The position numbers and the translations under genes are program-made. From contig JABSPQ010000168.1 of assembly GCA_013214205.1 (NCBI GenBank), positions 1-43,149 of the forward strand: DNA of 43,149 nt, in the 5' to 3' direction. The stretch is from Flavobacteriales bacterium. GTDB lineage: Bacteria > Bacteroidota > Bacteroidia > DT-38. Positions 34,338 through 43,149 of the stretch are shown piece after piece. Every line of letters begins with the position of its first letter. Position 1 is the stretch's first letter. The notes below the pieces were generated by a model. The model saw only the letters and a list, made by a program, of their open reading frames with translations, was not told the origin of the DNA and did not search any database.

Positions 34338-34628
34338 TATGGAGAGCTTTGATTTGGCGATACTTACGGAGAGAAGGCGAAATTGGATACGGGCAGTACA
34401 TGTTTTTAACAAGGAATTAGTACTGAATTCGGATACGTGATTTTGACCAAGTGAAAAACGCAATTTCGCTTGTACTGTAATTTGCATATATAAATTATTG
34501 AATATGTTAGGTAAATTCATTACCCCCTTTTTTAACGTGTTTTGAAAGTCTCGCAGAAATGTACTACGCACATTTACTTGTACTGGCATATCTGGTTGTA
34601 AGTGAGATAATTACCCTGGTATTTAGGC

Positions 34629-35786
34629 TTATTTGTTCTTTTTTAGCACAATTCTAAAAGTGGTGCCTTTACCTGCTTCCGATTTTAAAACGGAGATGTT
34701 GCCTTGATGGTAGTTTTCTACAATTCGTTTTACCAAGGAAAGGCCAAGACCCCAACCTTTTTTCTTGGTTGTATAACCCGGATTAAAAACAGCGTTTTGC
34801 TTGGTTTTCGCAATGCCTTTTCCGTCGTCTTCAATGTCTATTAAAACAGTTTGTTTGTTGGTGGTCACATTAATTTTAATCGACCCTTCACCCTTCATGG
34901 CATCCACAGCATTCCTAATTAAATTCTCAATTACCCATTCAAACAGAGGGGCGTTAAGCATTGCCATGGCTGTGTCGTCTTCCGTTGTAATCGAAAAATG
35001 AACCCTATTAGAAACTCTTCGCTTTAAATAAGCAACTGCGTTGGTTAAAATTTCTACCACATTGTGCTCGTCAAGTTTTGGGGTTGATCCAATTTTTGAA
35101 AAACGCTCGGTAATGGTTTCTAGTCGGCTTACGTCCTGTCTAATTTCTTTGAGGGTCGCTTCATCTGCACCTTGCGATTTCAAAATCTCGAACCAAGCAA
35201 GTAGAGAGGAGAGGGGCGTGCCTAATTGATGAGCGGTTTCTTTTGCCATACCAACCCAAACGTAGTTTTGTTCGGCTTTACGGGATGAGCTAAATGCTAG
35301 GTAGGCAATAATGATAAATAGGGATATGATGCCCAGTTGGTAAATGGGGTAGTACTGCAATTTTACGAGCAGGGTAGATTTTTTGTAGTATAAAAGTTGA
35401 TAGTGATCATCGGAGATATATATCGGAATCGGCTCATGTTGCTCTTTCATAATGGCCAATTGCTCCTCTAAATATCCCGGTTTTTCGGCTTTTACGCTGT
35501 CTAAATTTCGATATCTATTAATACTATCGTTGTCAACCAAAATAATAGGAACCGTTTCGTTGCTTGAAATAATATTGATGGCCATGTTAAAGTCTTTGGA
35601 GCTGTTTTCAACATCCATGCTGGCAAGTTCCTTCATGGCCTTAGACCATAGCTCAACTTTTTTACGTTCTTCGTCGGCCAGTTTAGAAACAAATTCGTCG
35701 GTATACCACAAGCTTGCAACGCCAATTAAAATTGCCGAAACAAGCAGCACTAGTTTTAATTGTAGTTTTTGGTTGTATAAATTCAA
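34629..35786 (-). CDS. membrane sensor histidine kinase without a nearby response regulator
   Basis: A 385-residue two-component kinase. Two membrane helices (about 10-27 and 150-167) enclose a periplasmic sensor domain of about 120 residues with no recognisable ligand motif. The phospho-acceptor is H186 in AKETAHQLGTPLSSLLAW. The ATPase domain has all boxes: N (ENLIRNAVDAM), G1 (DIEDDGKGI), F (FNPGYTTKKKGW) and G2 (GWGLGLSLVK). No receiver or HAMP domain is attached. No response regulator gene is in the window, so its partner is elsewhere. It begins 23 bases after the AsmA-like gene stop, which suggests co-transcription and perhaps an envelope-related signal. Confidence 0.92.
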   Translation of the reverse strand: MNLYNQKLQLKLVLLVSAILIGVASLWYTDEFVSKLADEERKKVELWSKAMKELASMDVENSSKDFNMAINIISSNETVPIILVDNDSINRYRNLDSVKAEKPGYLEEQLAIMKEQHEPIPIYISDDHYQLLYYKKSTLLVKLQYYPIYQLGIISLFIIIAYLAFSSSRKAEQNYVWVGMAKETAHQLGTPLSSLLAWFEILKSQGADEATLKEIRQDVSRLETITERFSKIGSTPKLDEHNVVEILTNAVAYLKRRVSNRVHFSITTEDDTAMAMLNAPLFEWVIENLIRNAVDAMKGEGSIKINVTTNKQTVLIDIEDDGKGIAKTKQNAVFNPGYTTKKKGWGLGLSLVKRIVENYHQGNISVLKSEAGKGTTFRIVLKKNK

Positions 35787-35809
35787 AGTTGCTTGGTGAT
35801 GTAAGGTTA

Positions 35810-38407
35810 TTAATCTTCTTCCTCCGAATCAGCATCAGGGTCAAACTCTAACATGCCTCCCCAGCCGCTATCGTCTTCTTCCTCTTCTTTTTCTTTCTCC
35901 TCCTCAACGTCTTTTTTAACCTCTGTAGTATCTTTCTTAAAGATATTGAATTCTTCTTTTACCATTTGTTGAAAGATTAATTTCTCTTCAAATAGGTCGT
36001 GAGCAATTTTTATAAAAGTTTGTTTTTTATCGGTTTTAATAATAGGATTGTCAACGGTTCCTTCCATGGTAATGTAAATGGTGAGGCCTTTTCTGGTGCC
36101 ATCCTCGTATTCTTCATAGTCGATTTTATTTTTACTTTTCTTCACTTTTTTAGATAGTACTTCATCCAGTTGCACGTCGAATTTATAATCGATTTCGTTA
36201 TTGAATGTGTGATTCCCTTCTAAGTTTAGATTAAGTGCGGTACATTTAATTTCCGTTTTAGGAATGCTGATTGTTTGGTTTTTAATATCGATTTTATTCT
36301 CCATGCTCGAGAATTTAATGTGCTTTAATTCTTCTACATCAATGTAGTCGGAAAGCTCCATCATTGGGGCGTAATTAATCAATTCTCCGTCTTCTATTTT
36401 GATGTTTCCTTTGGCGAGGATCCTATCCAAATCTATGTTTAGCTGCGCGTCCCAAATAGATGCGAAGTGAAGGTCTGCTGTACCACGGCCCATTATGTTG
36501 TGTGCCTGTAGGGTGTTTTGACCAAAGTTTTCGAATTGGTAAAAGAGTTGGTTGATGTTGAGTTGATCTAAGTTTGCAGAGCAGGTTATTATGATGGCGT
36601 TTGGATTTCGGCCATCAACAACTCCTTCGAATTCTACACTGCCTTGCATGGTTTCGAAGGAAAGCGGATTGGCAGTGATAATTCTGTTTTTAAGTTGGAT
36701 TTTACCCTTGATTCTTTCGGCATTGAATTTTCTGAACATAATCGAATCTATTTCAACATCTAAGTTTAAATTGATTGTTCTAGGAATGTCTAAAGCATAA
36801 CCTGTATCACTTTTAGTACTGTCGGTTTTATTGGTGTTTCTTAGGATGTAATTGAAGTCGATTACTTTAGATTTAAGCTTTGCCTTCACGCTCAATTTGG
36901 CGTCTTTATCAATAACAAATTGGGCCATGTTTCTAAAGAACCCATCAAGGTGAAAATCACTTTGCTCCAATTTAAAGCTCAAGTTTTCTACCATTAAATC
37001 GTTGTCGTTGAAAATAAAATGACCAGTGATTTCTCTAAAAAGGTTTTCCGTTCCAACCAATCTAATGTCGACATTTTCTGCATCTAGCGATCCTTCGGTT
37101 TTTAAATCAACCATTTTTAAGCCACCTGTATTTTTATCGTCGACCATTCTTCCCGACATCACTGCATTTATTTTCAAGTTGCCTCGGGCTATTTCAAGCG
37201 TATCTAGTCTGAAAAATTCTTGTGCTTTTGCCATCTCCATAGATCCAATTAGTTCGGCCGAAATTTTAGGATAATGCAGATTGGTTAGTTTAAGTATTCC
37301 TCCTAATTTGCCTTCGCCTATGGTAAAGCTGAAGTCGGTTAAATCTAATACGCTCGATGCAATTGAACGTCTGGTTCCGTTGGTGTACTTGCCAATTAGC
37401 GTTACGTTTTCTAGTTCTTGGGGCGAACCTTTTTTAGAAACTGTTCCTTCAACAATTCCGAAATTGGCAACTACACTGGGGTCTGTGGAGTTGCTCATAA
37501 ACCCTGTAATCTCCGATTTGAAATAAAACTTACCGCTGCTTTGGTATTTTTTTATCTCCTTGGAATACACGTTTGGCAGTATGGATAGCGCGGATTGTAT
37601 GTCTAATTCGCTGCCATTAATTCTTAAATCCAATTCGGTATTGTTCTCTTGGTAAGTTGCCGTGCCATCAATATTAAAGAGCAAATCGGCAATGTATATT
37701 TCTCCATTTTGAAACGTATAAACGTTGCTATCTACATTTAAAATAACATCTACCCACGCTTCTTTTTGATCTACGTAATTTACTTTTCCAATTTTAAGCC
37801 AATCAATATCGAGATCGGATGAGATGTTTAGCACAAATTTTTCTCTGGCTATCTGACCTTCAATTTCGGCGTATTTGGCGTTTACATGAATGTTTTGGTG
37901 GTTGATATCGCTGATGTACCGAATGTCCATGTTTACTAAAATCAGTTCTTCTAGTTCAACTTTAACATTCTTTTTTACATCGAGGCTGTCTTCGGCCATC
38001 TTCCAGAAATTGTAATTGGTTTCGCCAGTTTTATCAATGTGAATGTGCATAAACCCGTTTTCGAGTTCGATGTTGTTGATGTTGTAATTTTTGGTGTAAA
38101 TGTCGATTACATTAAACTGAAGAAACAAACGTTTGGCAAACAACAGGGTGTCTTTGTCTTTGCTCATTTTGATGAAAGTTTCCTCCACCATCACATCAGA
38201 AAGCTCTAGTGTGGCGTAGGGGAATTTTTTAATCAAAGAAAAATGCGCCTCTTTTACCTTTACATCGGTGTTAAGCTTTTTGCTCAACTCTAATACTAGT
38301 TTGTCTTTAACCTCCTCGCCGTAGTAATGCTCAACAACTAATGCGAAGGATATGAAGAGGGCAATTACTACGAATAAGAAAATCAGTAGGTTTTTGAATG
38401 CCTTCAT
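35810..38407 (-). CDS. AsmA-like inner-membrane/periplasmic protein
   Basis: An 865-residue protein with one N-terminal membrane helix (LLIFLFVVIALFISFALVVEHYYG), followed by the AsmA start pattern ELSKKLNTDVKVKEAHFSLIKKFPYATLELSDV. The long remainder alternates beta-strands and the repeated phrase pattern NIELENG / ISAELIGSMEMA / NLNLEGNHTFNNEIDYKFDV, as in the AsmA/TamB group of bridge-like proteins implicated in moving lipids between membranes. The C-terminus is extremely acidic (EEEKEKEEEEDDSGWG and DPDADSEEED). It lies between a pseudouridine synthase gene and the histidine kinase on the same strand. Lipid transport is an inference from the family. Confidence 0.85.
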   Translation of the reverse strand: MKAFKNLLIFLFVVIALFISFALVVEHYYGEEVKDKLVLELSKKLNTDVKVKEAHFSLIKKFPYATLELSDVMVEETFIKMSKDKDTLLFAKRLFLQFNVIDIYTKNYNINNIELENGFMHIHIDKTGETNYNFWKMAEDSLDVKKNVKVELEELILVNMDIRYISDINHQNIHVNAKYAEIEGQIAREKFVLNISSDLDIDWLKIGKVNYVDQKEAWVDVILNVDSNVYTFQNGEIYIADLLFNIDGTATYQENNTELDLRINGSELDIQSALSILPNVYSKEIKKYQSSGKFYFKSEITGFMSNSTDPSVVANFGIVEGTVSKKGSPQELENVTLIGKYTNGTRRSIASSVLDLTDFSFTIGEGKLGGILKLTNLHYPKISAELIGSMEMAKAQEFFRLDTLEIARGNLKINAVMSGRMVDDKNTGGLKMVDLKTEGSLDAENVDIRLVGTENLFREITGHFIFNDNDLMVENLSFKLEQSDFHLDGFFRNMAQFVIDKDAKLSVKAKLKSKVIDFNYILRNTNKTDSTKSDTGYALDIPRTINLNLDVEIDSIMFRKFNAERIKGKIQLKNRIITANPLSFETMQGSVEFEGVVDGRNPNAIIITCSANLDQLNINQLFYQFENFGQNTLQAHNIMGRGTADLHFASIWDAQLNIDLDRILAKGNIKIEDGELINYAPMMELSDYIDVEELKHIKFSSMENKIDIKNQTISIPKTEIKCTALNLNLEGNHTFNNEIDYKFDVQLDEVLSKKVKKSKNKIDYEEYEDGTRKGLTIYITMEGTVDNPIIKTDKKQTFIKIAHDLFEEKLIFQQMVKEEFNIFKKDTTEVKKDVEEEKEKEEEEDDSGWGGMLEFDPDADSEEED

Positions 38408-38432
38408 TATAAGTTATTAACGTTTGTTTAGT

Positions 38433-39611
38433 TTATTTGGTACGTTTTAAAAATACTATTTCTTCTGGAGTTAAAAAACGGTAGCTGCCTCTTGGTAGGT
38501 CTTTTTTTGTTAGGCCTGCAAATACAACTCGGTCTAATCTGGCAACTTCGTAGCCCATAGATTCCATCATACGTCTTACAACCCTGTTTTTACCTGAGTG
38601 GAGCGTAATGCCCACTTCGTTTTTTTTGCCTCCTTGAACGTGGCTAGCATCATCGGCCTTTACAATTCCATCGTCTAAACTAACTCCTTTAACCAGTTGC
38701 CTAACGTCTGCTATTTTAACATTTTTATCGAGATGCACGTGGTACATCTTTTTGATGCTGTAACTAGGATGAGTTAATTTTTTGGCCATTTCGCCATCGT
38801 TGGTAAACAAAAGCAGGCCAGTTGTGGCTCTGTCTAATCTTCCAACAGGGTAAATTCTTTCTTTACAAGCAGGCCCAACAAGATCCATAACGGTTTTTCT
38901 GCCATGTGTATCCGAGGTGGTTGTAATTAAATCCTTTGGTTTGTTAAGGAGTAAATAAACCAACTGTTCTTGATTAAGTTCTTTTTCTTCGTGCTGAATT
39001 TTGTCGGTAGCTTCTACCTTATGCCCCATTTCTTTTATGACTACACCGTTCACCGAAATTAATCCCATCCTGATTAATTCATCGGCTTCCCTTCGAGAAC
39101 AGATGCCAGAGTTGGCAACCATTTTGTTTAAACGGATTCTACCGTCGTCGGCTTGAATTCTTTTTGGCTTCGGATTGCGTTTTCTGTCTTTGTCATCTTG
39201 TCGCGACCATTTTATTTTTGAACCGAAGTTTTTAGTTGGCACAGACATGTCGTCTTCATTGCGATCTCCACGATCTTCTCTTTTAGAACCAAAACTTCTT
39301 TTGCCTCCTCTCGAATCGTCGTCTCTTTTACGAGGTGCTTTCTTCGGATCGAATCTTGATTTTCCATCTCTTGGGCCAGATGGTTTGCTGTCTCCTCTTT
39401 TATCATCTCTTCTCGGGCCCGATTTACGGTCGCCTTTCTCTTCCGAATCTCTCCAATCAATTCTTTTTGGAGCGTATGCTTTTTTCCCATCGCTTGATGC
39501 GCCACCTCTATTTCTATCTGGGTTTTTAGGAACGAAAGGTTTTTTGTCGTCTCTGCTACCTGTAGATCTTTTAGATCCTTTGCCTCTTGATGTACTTTCT
39601 CTTTTTGCCAT
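38433..39611 (-). CDS. RsuA/RluB-family rRNA pseudouridine synthase with long basic N-terminus
   Basis: From ATG 39609-39611 (MAKRESTSRG) it has 392 residues. The first ~140 are disordered and basic, made of Arg, Lys, Asp, Gly and Ser runs (DKKPFVPKNPDRNRGG, GKRSFGSKREDRGD). Next come an S4 RNA-binding domain (IRLNKMVANSGICSRREADE) and the catalytic domain: GRLDRATTGLLLFTNDGE, which contains the catalytic Asp, and VRRMMESMGYEVARLDRV. It isomerises uridines in rRNA, probably of the large subunit (RluB-like). The basic extension is common in Bacteroidota homologues and may help rRNA binding. The start follows the yraN stop by one base, so the two genes are coupled; a TTG nine bases further up is less likely. 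Confidence 0.92.
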   Translation of the reverse strand: MAKRESTSRGKGSKRSTGSRDDKKPFVPKNPDRNRGGASSDGKKAYAPKRIDWRDSEEKGDRKSGPRRDDKRGDSKPSGPRDGKSRFDPKKAPRKRDDDSRGGKRSFGSKREDRGDRNEDDMSVPTKNFGSKIKWSRQDDKDRKRNPKPKRIQADDGRIRLNKMVANSGICSRREADELIRMGLISVNGVVIKEMGHKVEATDKIQHEEKELNQEQLVYLLLNKPKDLITTTSDTHGRKTVMDLVGPACKERIYPVGRLDRATTGLLLFTNDGEMAKKLTHPSYSIKKMYHVHLDKNVKIADVRQLVKGVSLDDGIVKADDASHVQGGKKNEVGITLHSGKNRVVRRMMESMGYEVARLDRVVFAGLTKKDLPRGSYRFLTPEEIVFLKRTK

Positions 39612-39612
39612 A

Positions 39613-39981
39613 TTATTCAACTGTTGGGGTAAAAGCGTCTTCGAAATGTTTTAATGAAACCGTTGTGTCGCCGTTAATAATTAACGACATGATGTCAAAT
39701 CTACATTCCATGTCGATGTCTTTTTCCTCAATGTATGCCTCGGTTGCCCGAATCAAATTATTTTCTTTTTTAATGTCTACAGATTCCTCTGGCGTACCAA
39801 ATTTATCACTGCTTCTTGTCTTTACTTCAACAATTACTAAAAAGTTATCTTTTGTAGCAATAATGTCGATTTCTGCTCTATCGTACCTCCAGTTTTTCTC
39901 GAGGATTTTATATCCATTTTTCTCCAGTTCAAGTGCTGCCACTTGCTCTCCTTTAATGCCTAAATCGTAATGTTTAGCCAT
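39613..39981 (-). CDS. YraN family (UPF0102) putative endonuclease
   Basis: A 122-residue protein with the PD-(D/E)xK nuclease pattern of the YraN family: LGIKGEQVAALELEKNGYKI, ILEKNWRYDRAEIDIIA and VIVEVKTRSS. The Glu/Asp of EIDII and the E-x-K of EVKTR would bind the metal. The family is widespread, and its biological role is poorly defined; links to DNA repair or Holliday junctions are suggestions only. The ATG at 39979-39981 overlaps the end of the LD-carboxypeptidase gene by 8 bases, and the stop is one base from the next start, so it is embedded in an operon. Confidence 0.92.
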   Translation of the reverse strand: MAKHYDLGIKGEQVAALELEKNGYKILEKNWRYDRAEIDIIATKDNFLVIVEVKTRSSDKFGTPEESVDIKKENNLIRATEAYIEEKDIDMECRFDIMSLIINGDTTVSLKHFEDAFTPTVE

Positions 39982-40879
39982 TATTAAATGATAATGTTAC
40001 ATCATCTCCCACCACCAATTCTGCCGGCGCGCCCATAATCAAAGCCCTGTTGTCGTCGATATGACCAGCTGGAAAATCGAAGCAAACGGGGAAGTCGTAA
40101 TTCTTAACTGCGTCTAAAATTATTTCGTGCGCATTTTTTCCGAACGCAACTGCATTGTCGTTCATATCCGTCATGCCACCAATTACCAACCCAGCAATTT
40201 TGTCGAACATTTTGGCTCGTTTCAAATTCATCATCATTCTGTCGATGTGGTACATGTACTCGTCTAAATCTTCTAGAAATAATATATTTCCGTCCGTTCT
40301 AACCTGAGAATCCGAACCCATCATGCTGTATATGATAGAAAGATTTCCGCCTATAACCATTCCTTTTGCAGTTCCTTTTTTATTAAGGGGATGAGCCGGT
40401 ATGGTGTGTACCAAAGGGGCGTTAAACAATGCTTTTCTTAAAGTAGAAATTGCCATTCGCGGGTCTTCGTCTTTAAAGAAATTGATTCCCATCAACGCGT
40501 GAATCGTTTGGTAACCCATGTTGTGAAAGCTCAAATGCAACACCGTAATGTCGCTAAAACCGATAACCCACTTTGGAGACTTTATGAACGTATTAAAATA
40601 AAGCTTATCTACAATTCTAACCGTGCCATAGCCACCTCGAGCGCACATAATGGCTTTTATACTAGGGTCGTCGAGCATCTCTTGCATATCCGCCGCACGA
40701 GCTTCATCCGTGCCCGCCATTTGGTTATCAATGTCGTAAATGTGCTTGCCTAAAATTACCCGTAAACCCCCCGATTTAAGGTGCTCAATGCAAGGGGCTA
40801 ATTCCTCTTTAGAGATCTTTCTGGCAGTAGAAACTAAGCCAATTCTGTCTCCTTCTTTTAAATGCGGTGGTTTAATCAC
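39974..40879 (-). CDS. LD-carboxypeptidase, peptidase family S66
   Basis: This enzyme trims the terminal D-Ala from peptidoglycan tetrapeptides during cytoplasmic muropeptide recycling. From GTG 40877-40879 (MIKPPHLKEGDRIGLVSTAR) it has 301 residues. The S66 catalytic triad is complete: Ser109 in GFSDITVLH, Glu203 in LFLEDLDEYM and His273 in PAGHIDDNRA; CARGGYGTVR forms the other family motif. The longer frame from 40921 (MCCIFAKITNVNII...) crosses the -7 box of the divergent metG gene and is less likely. MccF-type resistance proteins share this fold, but the envelope-gene context fits recycling. First gene of the minus-strand run ending at the histidine kinase. Confidence 0.92.
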   Translation of the reverse strand: MIKPPHLKEGDRIGLVSTARKISKEELAPCIEHLKSGGLRVILGKHIYDIDNQMAGTDEARAADMQEMLDDPSIKAIMCARGGYGTVRIVDKLYFNTFIKSPKWVIGFSDITVLHLSFHNMGYQTIHALMGINFFKDEDPRMAISTLRKALFNAPLVHTIPAHPLNKKGTAKGMVIGGNLSIIYSMMGSDSQVRTDGNILFLEDLDEYMYHIDRMMMNLKRAKMFDKIAGLVIGGMTDMNDNAVAFGKNAHEIILDAVKNYDFPVCFDFPAGHIDDNRALIMGAPAELVVGDDVTLSFNNG

Positions 40880-40897
40880 GATTATGTTGACGTTTGT

Positions 40898-40905
40898 TAT
40901 CTTTG
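40898..40905 (+). promoter_or_regulatory. candidate -7 box for metG
   Basis: TATCTTTG is a perfect match to the Bacteroidota -7 element TAnnTTTG, with the metG start 27 bases downstream, leaving a 5' leader of about 20 bases. No TTG with correct spacing was seen upstream, so the -33 element is weak or absent. Confidence 0.5.
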
Positions 40906-40931
40906 CGAAGATACAACACATCTAAAAATAG

Positions 40932-43007
40932 TTGAAGGATTTTAAAAGATATACGATAACCTCTGCGCTTCCATACACAAATGGAGAGGTTCACATTGGC
41001 CACATGGCGGGGGTTTATTTGCCTGCTGATATCTATGCAAGGTACCAGCGTTCGAGAGGCGAAGACGTACTGTTTGTAGGCGGTTCCGACGAACATGGGG
41101 TGCCAATTACATTGAAGGCAAAGGCCGAAGGAATCACTCCGCAAGACGTTGTTGATAAGTACCACGAGAGCATCAAAAAAACTTTTAAAGAATTTAAAAT
41201 TTCTTTTGATGTGTATTCTCGAACTTCTGCTCCAATTCACCACGAAACGTCTTCTGAGTTTTTTACTCACTTGCATGAACAAGGTGTTTTTTTAGAGCAA
41301 GAAAGCGAACAATATTATGATGAGGCGAACGATCAGTTTTTGGCAGATCGCTACATCACTGGGACATGTCCGAATTGTAAATCGGAAGGTGCTTACGGCG
41401 ATCAATGCGAAAACTGTGGAACATCTTTGAGTCCGAAAGAATTAATTAATGCTAAATCTGCTTTAAGCGGTGCTGTTCCAATTATGAAAAGCACCAAACA
41501 TTGGTATTTGCCTTTGGATAAAATGCAAGCGAAGTTGGAAACGTGGATTGATGGGCATAAAGGCGATTGGAAATCAAATGTATACGGGCAATGTAAATCG
41601 TGGTTAGATAGCGGCTTAAAACCCAGAGCCGTTACAAGAGATTTGGATTGGGGTGTAAAAGTGCCGTTAAAAGAGGCGGATGGAAAAGTGCTTTACGTTT
41701 GGTTTGATGCTCCGATTGGCTACATAAGTGCGTCGAAGGAATGGGCTGAAACCACAGGAAAAGATTGGAAGCCTTATTGGCAAGATGAGGATTCGAAATT
41801 GCTTCACTTTATTGGCAAGGACAACATTGTATTTCACTGTATTATTTTCCCAGCGATGTTAATGGCGCACGGCGATTACATTGTACCCGAAAATGTGCCA
41901 GCCAATGAGTTTTTGAACTTGGAAGGCAACAAAATTTCTACTTCTAAAAATTGGGCGGTTTGGTTGCCCGATTATTTAAAGGAGTTTGAAGGCAAGGCAG
42001 ATGTTTTACGTTATGTGCTTTGTGCAAATGCTCCGGAAGCTAAGGACAACGATTTTACTTGGAAGGATTTTCAAGCCAAAAACAACAATGAGTTGGTTGC
42101 TGTGCTCGGTAATTTCCTGAATCGTGCTGTGGTGCTTACGCATAAATATTACGAAGGAAAGATTCCTGAAAGGGGAGAATTGAACGATCAGGATCAAGCA
42201 GTTTTAGATCAGTTGGCTAATTTCCCTGGAATTATCGGCGGTAAAATTGAAAAGTATAAGTTTAAAGAAGCGCTTTTTGAGGTGATCAATTTGGCCCGCT
42301 TGGGTAATAAGTATTTGGCAGAAACAGAACCATGGAAATTGGTGAAGGAAGATGCTAAGAAGGTGGAAACGATTATGAATATCGCATTACAAATTAGTGC
42401 GACTTTAGCAATTGTGTTGGAACCTTTTTTACCAGATTCTGCCAAGAAAATGAGCGATCTTTTGGGCATCGGCGACAGAACTTGGGAAGAAGCAGGGAGT
42501 TCTGATTTACTCGCTCCTGGTGATCAAATTAACGAAGCAAAGATTTTATTCCCGAAGATTGAAGACGCTGAAATTGAAGCGCAGATTCAAAAACTAGAGA
42601 ATACTAAAATGAATAACGAATCCTCCGCCGCTAAAGCTAAGGAGGACGAAGAAAAAAGTATGGAAAAATCAGCTGTTAAAGAAGAAGTTGCATTTGATGA
42701 TTTCATGAAAATGGACATTAGAGTTGCTACTGTTTTAGAGTGTAAAAAAGTAGAAAAAGCAGATAAACTGCTTCAGTTTTTACTTGATACGGGCGTGGAT
42801 CAACGTACGGTTGTTTCTGGTATCGCCAAGCATTATAATCCCGAAGATTTGGTTGGCAAGCAAGTAAGTGTTTTAATGAATCTTGCACCACGAAAAATTA
42901 GAGGCGTTGTTTCTAACGGAATGATTTTAAGCGCCGAAAATTCCGATGGAAGTCTGAAGTTAATATCCCCTTACGAACCTGTTGATAATGGAAGTTCAAT
43001 AGGATAA
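40932..43007 (+). CDS. metG: methionyl-tRNA synthetase with C-terminal tRNA-binding domain
   Basis: This enzyme charges initiator and elongator tRNA-Met. A TTG start at 40932 gives [20 protein letters not shown], with the class I HIGH at 21-24. The zinc-binding knuckle has two CxxC pairs ([18 protein letters not shown]). The KMSKS-equivalent loop reads [14 protein letters not shown]. The anticodon-binding helices ([20 protein letters not shown]) follow, then a Lys/Glu-rich linker ([18 protein letters not shown]) and a Trbp111-type EMAP domain ([20 protein letters not shown]), which improves tRNA binding or dimerises. The 691 residues match the long bacterial form. It is divergent from the LD-carboxypeptidase gene and followed after six bases by tRNA-Arg, so both may share a transcript. 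Confidence 0.96.
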   Translation: MKDFKRYTITSALPYTNGEVHIGHMAGVYLPADIYARYQRSRGEDVLFVGGSDEHGVPITLKAKAEGITPQDVVDKYHESIKKTFKEFKISFDVYSRTSAPIHHETSSEFFTHLHEQGVFLEQESEQYYDEANDQFLADRYITGTCPNCKSEGAYGDQCENCGTSLSPKELINAKSALSGAVPIMKSTKHWYLPLDKMQAKLETWIDGHKGDWKSNVYGQCKSWLDSGLKPRAVTRDLDWGVKVPLKEADGKVLYVWFDAPIGYISASKEWAETTGKDWKPYWQDEDSKLLHFIGKDNIVFHCIIFPAMLMAHGDYIVPENVPANEFLNLEGNKISTSKNWAVWLPDYLKEFEGKADVLRYVLCANAPEAKDNDFTWKDFQAKNNNELVAVLGNFLNRAVVLTHKYYEGKIPERGELNDQDQAVLDQLANFPGIIGGKIEKYKFKEALFEVINLARLGNKYLAETEPWKLVKEDAKKVETIMNIALQISATLAIVLEPFLPDSAKKMSDLLGIGDRTWEEAGSSDLLAPGDQINEAKILFPKIEDAEIEAQIQKLENTKMNNESSAAKAKEDEEKSMEKSAVKEEVAFDDFMKMDIRVATVLECKKVEKADKLLQFLLDTGVDQRTVVSGIAKHYNPEDLVGKQVSVLMNLAPRKIRGVVSNGMILSAENSDGSLKLISPYEPVDNGSSIG

Positions 43008-43013
43008 AGTATT

Positions 43014-43085
43014 GGCCCCTTAGTTTAATGGATAAAATAGAAGTTTCCTAAACTTTAGCTCCAAGTTCGATTCTTGGAGGGGCCA
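43014..43085 (+). tRNA. tRNA-Arg, anticodon CCT
   Basis: A full cloverleaf can be drawn over 72 bases: acceptor GGCCCCT (43014-43020) with AGGGGCC (43078-43084), D-stem GTTT/AAAT around a loop with GG, anticodon stem GAAGT/ACTTT, loop TTCCTAA with anticodon CCT at 43047-43049, T-stem CCAAG/CTTGG with loop TTCGATT, and discriminator A. It reads AGG codons. No CCA is encoded, so it must be added after transcription. The gene begins six bases after the metG stop and is followed by a terminator. Confidence 0.95.
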
Positions 43086-43097
43086 CGCAGTCTTAAT

Positions 43098-43127
43098 GCC
43101 TTGATACTTAATTGTATCAAGGCTTTT
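43098..43127 (+). terminator. terminator after tRNA-Arg
   Basis: GCCTTGATAC (43098-43107) and GTATCAAGGC (43114-43123) are perfect ten-base complements with a TTAATT loop, followed by TTTTGTGTTTT. It lies 12 bases after the tRNA end and would end both the tRNA transcript and any read-through from metG. Confidence 0.9.
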
Positions 43128-43149
43128 GTGTTTTATCCCTTACAGGAAT

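Noticed and set aside
34338-34589. 84-residue extension of the second T9SS protein
   Set aside because: It would bury the signal peptide in mid-protein, and its composition does not resemble the rest.
39175-39654. 159-residue plus-strand ORF rich in Ser, Leu and Phe
   Set aside because: It is a mirror of the low-complexity Arg/Asp/Gly-rich N-terminus of the pseudouridine synthase; it stays open because of codon composition.
40880-40921. Start of LD-carboxypeptidase at 40921
   Set aside because: The extra 14 residues overlap the metG -7 box and do not fit the S66 N-terminus, which begins at IKPPHLKEGD.
1-43149. CRISPR array, prophage, toxin-antitoxin or restriction system
   Set aside because: No regularly spaced direct repeats and no recognisable genes of these systems were found on either strand.

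Overview
The window comes from a member of the phylum Bacteroidota, most likely a Flavobacteriales-type organism. Evidence: an AT-rich genome; two large secreted proteins and one smaller one with C-terminal sorting regions of the type IX secretion system (T9SS), two clear and one atypical; family versions typical of the phylum (long IspG, C-terminal chorismate mutase fused to DAHP synthase, DUF3098 beside FtsX); Bacteroidota -7 boxes (TAnnTTTG); and starts without obvious Shine-Dalgarno sequences. Most of it is chromosomal housekeeping DNA. No phage, CRISPR array or defence island is visible. The only mobile element is the tail of an IS4-type transposase at the left edge.

Left part (1-4560): the transposase fragment is followed by a leader region and a tightly packed aromatic amino acid operon: pheA, a PLP aminotransferase, tyrA and a DAHP synthase-chorismate mutase fusion. 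The leader is the most interesting item in the window. A 19-codon reading frame carries the run F-Y-F-F-Y-Y. An intrinsic terminator lies directly before pheA, and an alternative pairing between the end of the leader peptide gene and the terminator's 5' arm would exclude that terminator. This is the layout of ribosome-mediated transcription attenuation, apparently reading both Phe and Tyr supply. A strong GNRA-loop terminator closes the operon.

Middle part (4560-25360): recJ and dnaG converge. A trans-polyprenyl diphosphate synthase and an amidohydrolase diverge. A small membrane protein has a disturbed N-terminus. A 1205-residue T9SS cargo protein follows, then the minus-strand cluster ftsX - DUF3098 - uppP - truB - queA - ispD. 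Divergent from it lie leuS, a DUF3108 protein and an M23 peptidase, so cell division, envelope precursor recycling, isoprenoid and tRNA functions sit together.

Right part (25360-43149): a Ycf48-like repeat protein, a SIMPL-domain lipoprotein, and a minus-strand run with ispG, a coiled-coil secreted protein, a DUF502 membrane protein and hemW. Next is a second LamG-like T9SS protein whose sorting domain is cut by an in-frame TAA. Upstream of it on the minus strand is a probable operon: LD-carboxypeptidase, yraN, an RsuA-type pseudouridine synthase, an AsmA-like protein and an orphan histidine kinase. Divergent from that lies metG, followed by tRNA-Arg(CCU) and a terminator.

All calls were made by reading the sequence; no database search or folding program was run.
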